This document shows, piece after piece, positions 23,001-34,300 of a DNA stretch of 64,000 nucleotides. A program made the translations under genes and the position numbers. Every line of letters begins with the position of its first letter. Position 1 is the first letter of the stretch. Source of the stretch: Klebsormidium nitens (taxonomy: Eukaryota; Streptophyta; Klebsormidiophyceae; Klebsormidiales; Klebsormidiaceae). The stretch lies in contig DF237031.1 in the NCBI GenBank assembly GCA_000708835.1, forward strand, positions 59,840 through 123,839, written 5' to 3'. Below the pieces are notes generated by a model that had not been told where the DNA came from, ran no database searches, and worked only from the letters and a program-made list of their open reading frames with translations.

Positions 23001-26000
23001 CACCGCACGGTGCTTCCTACAAGGAGGGCGGACTGTTTTATTCATGTTTTATTGAGACGCTATTTGATTGTACTGTAACGCGGTTTGGAACATCGATTCA
23101 TGTTGTTAACACGTTTCTCTTTTCCGCCGGACCAGCCACGCAGGGCCAAACCTCCCTTCTCCTGAGACGTCATTTGATTGTGCTGATTCGTACTTCAAAA
23201 CAACCGTCTGTGTTGATAACAAACCTTTCTTTCCCGACAGACCATCCACGAGGCGGCGCGCATCTTCCTCGACAGCGACTTGACCCTTCTCATTAACATC
23301 CCGTCGTCCGAGGCGCGCACGGCTTTCGAGAAGATGTACCTAGTAATGGAGAAGATGAAGAAGGAAGCGTGCGAGCAGTTACGCTTCTCCGAGGTCGACC
23401 TGAACCCGTACAAACCCGACGTCGACGTCAAACCTCGAACGCTAACCCAGCCGCTAAACAACCTGGATTCGGGGTCAGGATCCGGGTTAAGTTCGGAGGG
23501 CAGTGTGGGGAGCGGGTCCGGTGAGGTTTCGTTTGGGCGGGAAAGCGGGTTTGGGCGGGGCAACAAACGGAAAACCCCGCCCGAGGGGCCGGACGGGTTA
23601 AGGAAGCGGTTAGGGTTTACGAACCAATTAGGGAACAAGGGTTCCGAGCAGCAGCGGCAGTGGCTGAAAGGGCTGCAGCACGAGTTGACCAAGTTGAACG
23701 AGGACGAGCAGGTGGTTGCGTTTGACGCTAACCCGGGCGGGTTAGCGCCGGTCAGACGGTTTGTGTCGGAAGGGGCGCTCATGGCTAAGTACAACCTACG
23801 GATGGCGTCCTGGAGATTGCTGGTAGGTTTTGCTTTTCGCTTTTCTCTTGCTTAACCACCTTGTACATTCTGCTTTGATTTACTCGTCTTCTAAAGATTG
23901 TTCCAATTGTTGCGGAAGAAGGACTGTCTCGCTTTGAAGGGGCGCCTTTCAGCCGAAGTTTATCTAGTCTATCATCCTGGAGGCAATCATAGCAGGTAAC
24001 TTTCTCGAAAGGTCGTGTCGTTCTTCGCTTCTTTGACGGGTTCGCATGGGGGAAGTGAGCTAACACTAACTCTGCTTCCGAAGGAACCTTGTGAGCTGCC
24101 GCAAGAAGAACGTGTATCAAACTCAGACGTGGCATCGCTCCTTTTCCAAACCCACAGACGGAACATTAGGTGGCCCAGTCCGAACGGTTCTGTTTCTGCC
24201 TGCAACCCAATGGAAATTGAGAAGCTTGCCCAGGGGTTCTTTGAGCATTAAAGCTCCGACCTTTGGATAACTCTGACAGACGTGGCCGCACTCAAGAGTT
24301 TTGGCAAGCTGCTATAGGTTTCCGGCCTGAGTTTCCAACCATTATTGAGGCTTTTGTGATCTTTTGGATCCCGCCTGTTCTTCGAGCAACGTAAGCAGAC
24401 GCTTTTTCAAGTAAAGAGTGTCCTACGACATACAGAAATCCATTTTAAGAAGCAACCAGACATTCCGACGTTGGAACAGTAGATGCAGGCGTTAGATGCA
24501 GCCCAGTAACGAGGACTTTGTCTTTTCTGATGACAGCCCCGAATCCGCACGATACCAAAAGCAACCACAATAGATCACCAGTCAATCTGAGTCAAGACTC
24601 TCTTGTTTTCGTCAGGCGGCCGCTTCCGAGAAGTTCGACACGCTGGCCAAGGGCGCCTTGCCGAGCCTCGACAAGTACCTGGGCTTCGCCAAATACATTC
24701 TGGGCACGTGCGTCGGCCTGACGATGGCGTTCTGCGCGATCGCGGGGCGCGAGACGGAGGCGGGAAAGTGGGAACCGAAAGCGGAGGCGGTTCAGTCGCT
24801 GCTGGAGAGAACGAAGAAGGGGATGGAGCTTGCCGCTGAACTCGCGTGCATTATGACGGACCTAAGGTAGGTTTTCGGCTCTAATTTCTTAAGATCGAGT
24901 TTCTGGTTCTTCAAACCCTTCATTCTGTTGTGGAATTGACTATTGTGAAAGACGGAAGCGGAAAGCGGAGGCGGTTGAGTTGCTGCTGGAGGGGACCAAA
25001 AAGGGGATGGAGCTAGCCGCAGAGTTGGCGTGCATAATGACGGACCTGAGGTGGGGATCGGGTTTTTTGTTTCTGTCAATTCCAGTTCTTTGGCGTTTGG
25101 GGTTTTGGAGGGACGAAAGTCGGGATGAGGGAGCCGGGGGAGGAGGTGATTCAGTCGGTTCTGGAGAGGACCAAGAAGGGGTTAGAGCCGGCAGCCGAGC
25201 TCGCGTGCATCATGACGGACTTGAGGTGCGTTCCTGCTTTTGTGTTATAGTGCTATCGTTCGAAGCTTTCGGTTTGGTAGAAGGTGAAAGAGAGGGCGCG
25301 TCAGTTCTTGGAGTGGACAAAAATCTGATTGCAGCTGGCAGCTGAGCTTGTGTGCACTGTGACAGAAAGACTGCCAATAAAGAGACTGCCGTTGGAGAAT
25401 GGGGATGTAAAGCGGAGGCGTATGAGTGGATCAGAAAAAGGGGACGGAATTACAGCAGAGTTTGCGTGCATCATGGTTCCTGCTCCTGACACCAGGACCG
25501 ACGAGAAAGACCTGCTCGAGGCAGGCACCAAGCAGTTGGTGTTATGTAGCGCTTCGACCGGCATGACGTTTCTTGCTCGCACCACTTTTCCTCTCTTGAC
25601 ACCAGGTCGTTCGAAGACGACCTGCTGAAGCTGCGCATCACGCTGTTGGTGTCACTCTTAGCGCTCTGAACGCCGAAACAATTATTGCCTTTACGTTCTT
25701 TCTTTGACACCAGAACGTTCACGGAAGGCCTGCTCAAGCTGCGTAACACTTGCTCGGTGTTAGGGTTACGCTAATACAGTACTATCGTTTTGCGCTGTTG
25801 ACACCTTCCGATCAACCTTAACCTTTTGACACCAGGACGTACGAGGAAGACCTGCTCAAGTTGCGCGTCAGCGCCGTCGGTGTCATGATGCGCTGATAAC
25901 AAGCTCAGTGTCTTTCTGCAAAGTAATTCGCTCTAAATTTCCCGCATCAAGAAGGTTCCGCTCTAAGAAGATTCGCTTTTAAGTGGATTCCGCTCCAAGA

Positions 26001-26298
26001 AGATCCTTTTCTTGACACCAGGACGTACGAGGAAGACCTGCTCAAGCTGCGCGTCAGCGCCGTCGGTGTCATGATGCGCGAGGGCGGGCGCTCCCAGCAG
26101 GACGCAATCGTGCTGCTGGAGCAGCGCGCGGAGACGATCCTCACCGCTCTAGTTGCCGAGGTGACGTCACCCCCGGCCAACAACCCGGTGCTCTGGACGT
26201 GCTGGCAGCTCATCTTCGACTTTAGCCGGGCGCAGATCGCGCTCCACGTGGTCGACGATCTGGACGCCAAAGTCAAAACTTTCTTCGGGCTCGCGTGA
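20030..26298 (+). CDS. Unrecognised 853-aa protein, complete five-exon gene
   Basis: Exons 20030-21399, 22294-22375, 23241-23822, 24616-24866 and 26022-26298 join in phase to 854 codons including the stop. The N-terminal ~400 residues are low complexity, rich in Pro, Ser and Gln, and look disordered. The rest has a compositionally normal, mostly helical fold: a Trp-rich start (LEILRWWCLENL), a charged helix (MYLVMEKMKKEACEQLRF), a Gly/Ser-rich insert, then helices through CIMTDLRTYEEDLLKLRVSA to the C-terminal FFGLA. I see no signal peptide and no catalytic motif; one hydrophobic stretch (YILGTCVGLTMAFCAIAG) could be a membrane or buried helix. I do not recognise the family. The last intron is filled with eight exon-edge copies. 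Confidence 0.85.
23100..23200 (+). repeat. Exon-edge echo of exon 23241-23822
   Basis: The intron end and exon start at about 23205-23280 (GTTGATAACAAACC, the acceptor, then ACCATCCACGAGGC) have a degraded direct copy about 110 bases upstream: GTTGTTAACACG, then CCGGACCAGCCACGCAGGGC. The flanking TGAGACG...ATTTGATTGT words are also repeated (near 23056 and 23164), so the unit spans intron and exon sequence. Confidence 0.65.
24940..25475 (+). repeat. Array of four echoes of the 3' end and donor of exon 24616-24866
   Basis: The exon's last ~90 bases (GCGGAGGCGGTTCAGTCGCTG through GCGTGCATTATGACGGACC, then the donor) recur in direct orientation at about 24959-25052, 25135-25230, 25295-25372 and 25388-25475. 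The first two are the best preserved and still read CIMTDLR followed by GTGG or GTGC at the donor position. The last two keep only scattered blocks such as GTGTGCACTGTGACAG and GCGTGCATCATGG. Divergence rises with distance from the functional exon. Confidence 0.88.
25485..25900 (+). repeat. Array of four echoes of the acceptor and 5' start of exon 26022-26298
   Basis: Each copy begins GACACCAG at the acceptor, continues through a variant of GACGTACGAGGAAGACCTGC and ends around GTCGGTGTCATGATGCGC. Copies lie at about 25488, 25597, 25704 and 25827; the functional exon follows at 26013-26022. The 25827 copy has one mismatch in 66 bases and then reads straight into TGA, while the three farther copies are much more altered. 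All are direct and all lie upstream of the functional acceptor. Confidence 0.9.
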
Positions 26299-28350
26299 TG
26301 ACGTCAGCAGCGCGTGGCAGGCGCTTTGGGGCGGCTCATGCTGCCGGCGAGGGGCCGATGTGGTCGGAATCTGGCGTGTAGAAATGAGCGAGTTCAGTAG
26401 CAAGTTTGTGTGAGGTCCTCGGGCGCTTGCGACGTCAGCAAGGCGTCTGACGTCAGCTGGGGGTCGTGGAGTTGCTAGTGTGGCGAAAGGTGGTGACGGC
26501 AGCCACGCTTTGTTAGGTTGGGGCTGTGGTGGCCGCGGATGGGGATTTGTGTTCTTTAGCAAAAACAATAGCTAGGCATCTTTCAGTCATCATGCAGCGA
26601 GGCTTGTAACATTACCAAAAGCAAGCGTTGAGTATCAGTCATACCAGGTCGCATCATGGAGTTCGGCCGAGGACGCAAATGTGTGTTGTATAAAGAACCT
26701 TGAAATTCAGAGGGGCCCTCGGGCGCTCGGAAGAACGGGCACGAAATTGAAGAGTGGACATATGCACAGGCTTAGCGGACACAAGGGAGTAATAAAAGCG
26801 GGCGCAAAGCCCTTTACCGTAGGAGCATAGAATGATAAGGTCTGAAAGGATATTGTGCAGACTGTAAAAAGCTTGGCTTGTAATGTTGAACCTGCCAGAA
26901 CAACGATTCGAGAGCACTGCCGCGCATGCAGACTCAAGCAGCAAAATTCAGCACGAATGTGGTCTTCACTAGGTGATCAGAACGATGCCGTCAGACATAC
27001 CGTCGGCGCCACTATAGTATATCGACTTCCGTTAGACATCAATTCCTTTCAAACAGACCCGGTGTGCACAATGAGGGCAATCTGCATGCCGAACGGAAGG
27101 CTAAGTTTCTCACGGCATGTAACTTTGAAAAGGCCGTTTCAAGGACTTGCCGGATGATCACGCGTCCGGCTGCGGCGGCACAGCTGTGTGCACCGTTAGG
27201 AGCTGCATGCATGCATCAAGTATATGGATCGTTCTTGATATCACCTAGTGTCCATCGTTTGTGCACCTGCCCGGCCTCATGTTTGCTCGGAATTAACCGT
27301 CTCGAATTACACGCGTCGAATCGACGCCGGGTGGCGACAGCGCTAGCGCCTAAAGTTGAAACCGTCTAAAGCTGGTACCATATACGGTATATTGACCCCG
27401 CGTCCATGACGACACATACAGACCGAACCATAATGCATAACCGTGGCCATCATCCCATTGCATTGAATGATAAAGTCATGAGCGGCCCGGCTCATGCAGT
27501 GCTAATTATATTAACGGAGACATGCATGCGCACATGCTGATGCCACTGCATGGTATGGTACGTTCATGTGATGAACTTAGCATTGCTGTGTCGGGCCGGC
27601 GGGCACTTGGTCTCAGTCACACCTAGGCCAACCCTTGTCGACGGCTTTGTGAATCCAGGACTCATAGATTGAAACCGTCTATAGAGAGTTATGTGACCTT
27701 GCCGCTGTTGCGAGCTGTACTAAAGGCGGATCCACAAATGCAGCAGGCTCGCCGCCGCAGTGACAGGCGCGGCATGGCATTGAACGCCCGATTGGTATGA
27801 TAATTAGTATCCAGGCAACCAAGTAGCGTTGGATCTCCCTACTTTGAGGTGTTGAGCGCCCGGGCTAGAGCTTGGTGCCCGGGCCTTTATTGTCCTGCTT
27901 TTCTAGCTAGATGATAAGCTCGGACGTGTATTCTCACTTACTTCTCATACGGTTCCCCAAATCTACGAGTCTAGTTTCTGCTTCTATGATAGTTGCTGTA
28001 GCGGCCTGCTAGACTTCTGCCATCCACGCGAGTACGTAACTCGCACCGCAAACTAGTAATATGCGCGACTGACCAGAAAAGTGGAGTCAACCTGCCTCTT
28101 AGCTATATTCCAAGAACGTTCGCTGCCTGTTTCTGCATAGTTGTCTGTACGTTTCATTTAGGTTTTGTTATGGACATTATCCGACGATTTCAGTTGCCCG
28201 CTTTGGACGCTTCGGCGTTAACAACGTACTACATTCTTTATACCGTAACTTCAATGACATATTCACTCTCTATACGGGCATCTCGTGCACCAAGTTATGT
28301 ACAAAACCACATGTACCTGGCTATGCGCCAACCCCCTCGTTTGCCGCTCC
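26299..28350. other. Convergent intergenic DNA without genes
   Basis: This lies between the stop of the unrecognised gene (26298) and the stop of the minus-strand transporter gene. No protein-like frame is seen. GCATGC/CATGCA words cluster at 27080-27560. The 13-base word TTGAAACCGTCTA occurs at about 27356 and 27669, and a GC-rich hairpin (GCCCGGGC arms) lies near 27857-27885. Both 3' UTRs must end here. Confidence 0.45.
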
Positions 28351-31300
28351 TTAGTCCGCTGTTGTCAGCGCCGCAATGCTACTAACTAACCCGATAACGA
28401 GAACTAGAAGGGGGAGGCACACTTGTGTGAGCGCCTCATACGCTATGCCAACCGGTCCGGAGAGCGCGGGCTCTTTTCGATACTCCAAAACGTTCGGGGC
28501 TCCATGCGCCGCATTCGGACCCAGAAGCGGCAAGGCGTCGTGCAGGTCGACGGCGGTGCTTTGGAGCTTTTCGAGGAGCACGTGGCCATGGAACTGCAAA
28601 TAACCATAATGTTTAATACAAAACAAAACATAAAGCACTAAATGACTCGCTCGCACCCGAACCCAACCTAACCACCAAACTAACCCCACCCGTCCTCGTC
28701 GGTTCCTTACTATTATAGACCTTGTTACTAATAAAGTTCAGTTCTATACCTGCAACAACGAGAGTTGCAAAACGTCCGAGTTCTTGAAGACGTCACTTGT
28801 AGGTCACTCTCGATAAGTACAACAGCCGGTTGCACTGGGATAAGTACTTGGGACACGGGTGGGGTTAGTTGGCAGGTTATGGTACTGAGTGTGGGTGTGG
28901 AGCGCGTAAAAGTTTAGGTTAGGATTACTAGTAGTGGTAGGGAGTAGTGGTTGATTTGTGCCCGGGGTTTTCGAATCGGAATGCGAATGGCAGTGGAAAC
29001 CAGATTGAAGTTACCAGTATAAGGAGGTCTCCCCCGGCGTTCAGAGCAAAGTGACATTCTCATGCATGCCACTGCGGTCTGAAAGAAGGCAGGAAGTGCA
29101 GGGGCGAGAAAATCGTAGGCAGCGCAATCCTACCTGCGAATGCACCGAAACGTCCGCCCACCAGTGGAACGACGGGTTCCGTTTCAGCTCCGCCCTGAGA
29201 ACGCGTTGACACCGAGCTCTGCAGAGCGGAAATTCTTGATACCGTGAGATGGTGCAAAAACGCACCCTTCCCGTGGCTCAAGTATAATACCATGTCGATC
29301 ACTACCGAGAAAAAGGACGATTGTAAGAGATCCTTTTGTACGAAGACCGGCAGAAGACATGACCCCTTTTGAGAGAAGATACAGAGAACCGAAATCTGAA
29401 AGTTGACGGGTAATTTTCCGGCAATCTTCGTTTGCAGTCACCATCTAGTCTATCTAGGAATCGGACCACCCAGACAACATCGGTCCGTAAAGGTGATTTC
29501 CTGTCTAGGTGTTCAGGTAGCACCCTTATTCCCCAATCCTACGGAAAGTGGGGGGATGATGAAACCCACAATCTGACGGAAAGTGATGAAAAATTAAAAG
29601 CAGAAGCTGAGGATTACATGTCAAAGACTATCTGTCGTGGTGTTGAAAAATATTCAGAAGCTAGAACGCTTGGTAACTCACAGACCGTAGTACAAAAACA
29701 ACAGGTGATTCCCCACCGGTGTCACATAAGACACCATGCAGACTTTGGGTCGCCCCGATTTGACGGAAGATGCTGAGAACCAAAGACTGAAAGCTGAGAC
29801 TTATCTTCCGGTATTACCTTCGTTTCCAGTCACCATCTAAAGCATACCGTTCGGACCCACCATACCCTTACAAGATGTAAAGCATCATGAGGTGGTTGTC
29901 AATCCGGATAAACCTTAATCCTGCACACCCTGAGCCCTCGAAAAGTGACCAAACTTGACACACAGAAGCTGAGGACATGTCAAAGAAACAAGTCCTGATT
30001 GTGAAGTGTTCGTAAGCTGGAAGTTTTGAAAAACTCACTGTCCGTAATACATCATCAGGTGGTTCCCGATCGGTATCACATACGACACCATGCATACGCC
30101 AGTCGCCCTGATTTGACGGGGAGGTTCCGAGAACCAAAAAGGTAAAAAGTGAAAAACACAGTCCAAAAACCCTGTATCTTTCCTTTCAACTACCATCCAT
30201 GCCATAATGAAACGCAACCACCCGTAGTGTTCGTTAGGTGGTTAACTTGAGAATGCATGCCATTCCCCAATTCCTGACTCAACGAAAAACGACATGAAAG
30301 TGAAGACCAGAAGCTGAGTAACAGATGAAACTCAACAGTTCTGGGGTTATTGAGCGTTCAAAAGCTGGAGTGCATGAAAACTCACAGTCCGTAGTACATC
30401 ATCAGGTGATTCCCGACGGGTATTACATACGACACCATGCATACGCCTGTGGCCCCGGTTATCAAAAGCACCCACGCCGAGTCGTCGGGAAACGCCAAAG
30501 CGATCCCCAAAGAGGCGCCCAATACCAGGGAAGTCTCCGCTAAGTGTCGCCTCCATTTGAATCGGTACTTCGCATTCTCGACGCCCAATCTTGTGAGAAG
30601 CCGCACGAACCAGAGGTCCAGGGTATGGCGGACCGGGAATTCCGAGGGCGGGCCGCTCACGGCAATGTATACTGCAGAAAAGAAACCGTTTGTTGGGATC
30701 CTGCGAAAATTGCAGTTGAAAAAAACCCCCAAAAAAAAGAAAAAAAATGGCTGAAAAATCGAGGGCATCCGTCAAGATTCAAGGGACGGGAGGGCCCGTA
30801 AAGCAAGCTCAGGCGGCAAAAAGGCTTCTGTTGACTCTTAGCCCAGATCACTGACCCCCTTTCGTTGATAGACGGGCGAGCTTCGTGGCAAGACAACGAA
30901 AGCAATCGAAAGGCATCGGAAATTTCCTGCGGGTGGTACGTTTAGGGGCGTGAGACAAGCATTTGCACGTTTGAAAGGAGTCAGCTTACGAGCTCAACTA
31001 TGAGGGCATTTCTGCTTCATTGTTTGAAACGCAGCGACCGCGTTATGAAGGTCGAGTTACAGCTAATCACGTGGGTCCACACGATTCAAACGAGTGCAAA
31101 AGCAATGCTCTTTCTTTGGTTGCCAGAGCAGGAAAAATCACGAAAACGGCTCGTTGAGCTCTAGACGCGTCCGACGCCACTAATCAAAAACAGGAAAGAG
31201 TCGAACATACTCGTCAAAGCGAGTGGGAAGAAGGTGACCGCAGCACTTGCAGTTTCTTACGGCACATAAAGACGTTGAGGAGACCTTGCCAGCCCTTTCC

Positions 31301-34300
31301 TCCGATCCACTCGTTCTGTAGAATGTTTCCCTTTGTCGCGGCGCCGTATCGAGCGGCCCCGAAGAAGCCCAGAACACAGTACGTGAGAAACGCGTTCCCT
31401 GCAAATTGCAGAAGACTCTTGTAGCGGCTGAAATGCAACTCCCATTTATGTATTGGTTTGCAAGATGTTCGTCTTTGTCGCGACGCCATACCGAGCGGCT
31501 CCAGAGACTACCAGAACGCAGTACGTGAGAAACGCGTTCCGTCCGCAATACAAATATAGACTGATATACTTTCAGAAGCGCAACGTTTCAAACGTATGTT
31601 TGGTTGCAAGATGTTTCCCTTTGTTGAGGCGCCATACCGAGCGGTTCCAAACAAATTCAGAACGCAGAACGCATTCCCAGTTTAACGCAGCAGAACGACA
31701 ACTGGTAAGTTACAAAGCAGACGTCTATCTGTGTACGTGATTTGCAGGTTGTTCGCTTCTATCTGAGCGCACAAACCCGAGCGGCTCCAAAGAAGCCCAG
31801 AACGCAGTACGAAAGAAACGCGTTCCAGCGTGCTTATGACCGAACTGTCAGTCAAGATGACGCTACCTGAACGACCGGTTGACTCTCCGAGCACCGGGGA
31901 GCAGGTTTATAGCAACCGGGGCGACTAACCGAGCGCCACAAATCGGACGACCAAGCAAACGCGAAATCATGCACCGAGCATCCGAAGGACTTGTCTGGAA
32001 CCCGGGAAGACTCCGCAAAACCTACCAAAGGCAGATCGCAGAAGTCTGCAACGTTTCGCAGCCGGTTGTAACAAATCCAATTTGCAAGACTTGTCCCAAT
32101 CCCAACATGCAAAGATGTAGCCCTGAGCAGCCCAGTCGCATTAGGACAGGGTTCCGCGCATGGTTTGCGCCAAACAGAGCAAAGCTCTGAAACGGTGAGA
32201 ATCTGACGCGGCCACTTTTTCGTCGTAAAAGCTTAACGGTCGCGACACGATTTTGTGCCGTCTCCCTGCCTTCCAAACCTCTGCGCTCCATATTCCAAGG
32301 GAAATTAATCACGCAACCGGGGCGGCTCACCGAGCGTCACGAAACGGGCGGACCAGGCGGGGATCGTGATCCTAAAACCCTAACACCCTAAAATCATAAA
32401 ACTCAAAAACCCTAAAACCAACGTTGCCCCGGGGCATTCTGCTATCATGGCCATTGGTTGAATGTAAAACGTGAATTCGAACGTAGCAACAATCACGCAA
32501 CCGGGGCGGCTCACCGAGCGTCACGAAACGGGCGGACCAAGCGAGGATCTTGATCCCAACGTCGCCTCGGGGCATTTCTGCGATCATGGGCATGAGGATC
32601 GGCTGGATGTAGAACGTGAAGCCGAAGGTCGCAACGACGCCGGACATTGCATCTGCAAGCGAAGTACGAAGTTTAAAGTGGGTGTAGGCCATGCGTGAAC
32701 AAAGCCGAATGAACGGTGCCAAGACCCGCACAAATTGCCGTCCAAAATGGACACCGTTGGATCCATGACACCCTCGGAGATAGCGGCTGACGTCAGGGAA
32801 ACCCCGACGCTCACTTAAACTTTGCAACACTCTTTGGGCAGATCGAGTCCTGGCAGATTTTGGCAGAGCCGTTGAGGTTTAGGTTTTGTAGATTGATCGA
32901 GCCGAGGAACGTGAGTACACTGACGTTTCAATTCGACCTTGCAGGCGTTGCATCGCTTTGGTCTCAACGCGAAGACGTTTCTATCCGCTACCAAAACACG
33001 AGGGTTCCCCGTTTCGGCGGCAGATCTTGCGAACTTTTTCGGCTGAATAGGCACGCGACGTGCTGCGAGCCAAGCTGATTCCGAGTACGACATGATTTCT
33101 AGCAACTAACCAGGATGGTTATTCATGATTATACGTCCATTAAGCAGACTGAGCGGGACCAGCCTTGAAGCAGGGTGACGTATCGATTATACGTTCAATA
33201 ACCCGAGACTCTAAGTCTGCTAGTCAGCCTGGCTGGCCGCAAAACTTGCTGCGTAGAAGACGCGTTTAGATGGAAAAGAAACATACCAAAGAGCAGGGAC
33301 AATGTCATGTCCAACCAGTATCGTTTCATTTCGTAACGATGGGTACTCACGGATGCTATCAAAGCCCATAATGCGGAGCTCGTTACCGAGCGCCGGAAGG
33401 CCCGCAGAAAGGGAGTCCCCCGTAACGGCCACCATGAGCCAGATAACCGCTGGGACACAGGCGTGCCCGACGTACTCTAGCTGAGACGGAAACCGAAACG
33501 ATGGTGTCAAGTGTTGGTTTGAAAGTCTGGTCCAAGCAAAGCTGAGCGTATGCGTCGCCGATGCGATGCGACGCCAGTACGAGCAAAGTAGAGTTGTGTC
33601 AGATCAGGGGCTTTATGGCTGTGCTTTATTGCACGGCCGGAGAGAACGAGGTGGGTTGTTGATATGATTTCAGTGTCGGCTCAGAAAAAGCGGTCCAACC
33701 AGAGCTGGACCCAAATGTCAGCGACGTATTGTAGAAGTGACAAGAGGGGTAGAGGTTGTGTTGACGAGGGGCTTGAGGCTTGAATCGATGCTTGAGGCTT
33801 GAATCGATGCTTGAGGCTTGAATCGATTCAAGGGTCCAGTTTTCGCAGGAGCCCAACCGAAGGTCGGTCGATTTGAAGGATTTTTCTGTGCAGCTTTGGC
33901 GTGTTGAAGAAAACGCTTGAGCAGAGAGGGGTAAGAAATGCATCGACATTGGCAAGCGGGAGGGCCGTACAGCTTTCGTTCTTGTCGCAGCGTTTCGTAT
34001 CGATCAACAGCGACAACAAACGCCTCTGACGACAGCCCGAGGTTGTTGCGAGAGCTATGTGGGTTTCCGCTGAACCAACGCCCCTCCGTCCACGGCAAAG
34101 AGGATGTTTCTGGGGTCCTCTCAAGTCCGCAAACGATTTCACAAGAAAGGAAGAGAAGCGGTGCATACCTGGCGGAGTTGCTTGACCAAGCACAACGGGG
34201 CGACGAACAAGAGAGTCGCTAGCGAGGTGACGAAGCGCGACTTGTCATCCTCTGAGACCCATGCCGGGATCGAGGCTCCGGCAAAAAAGTTGAGAGCCGC

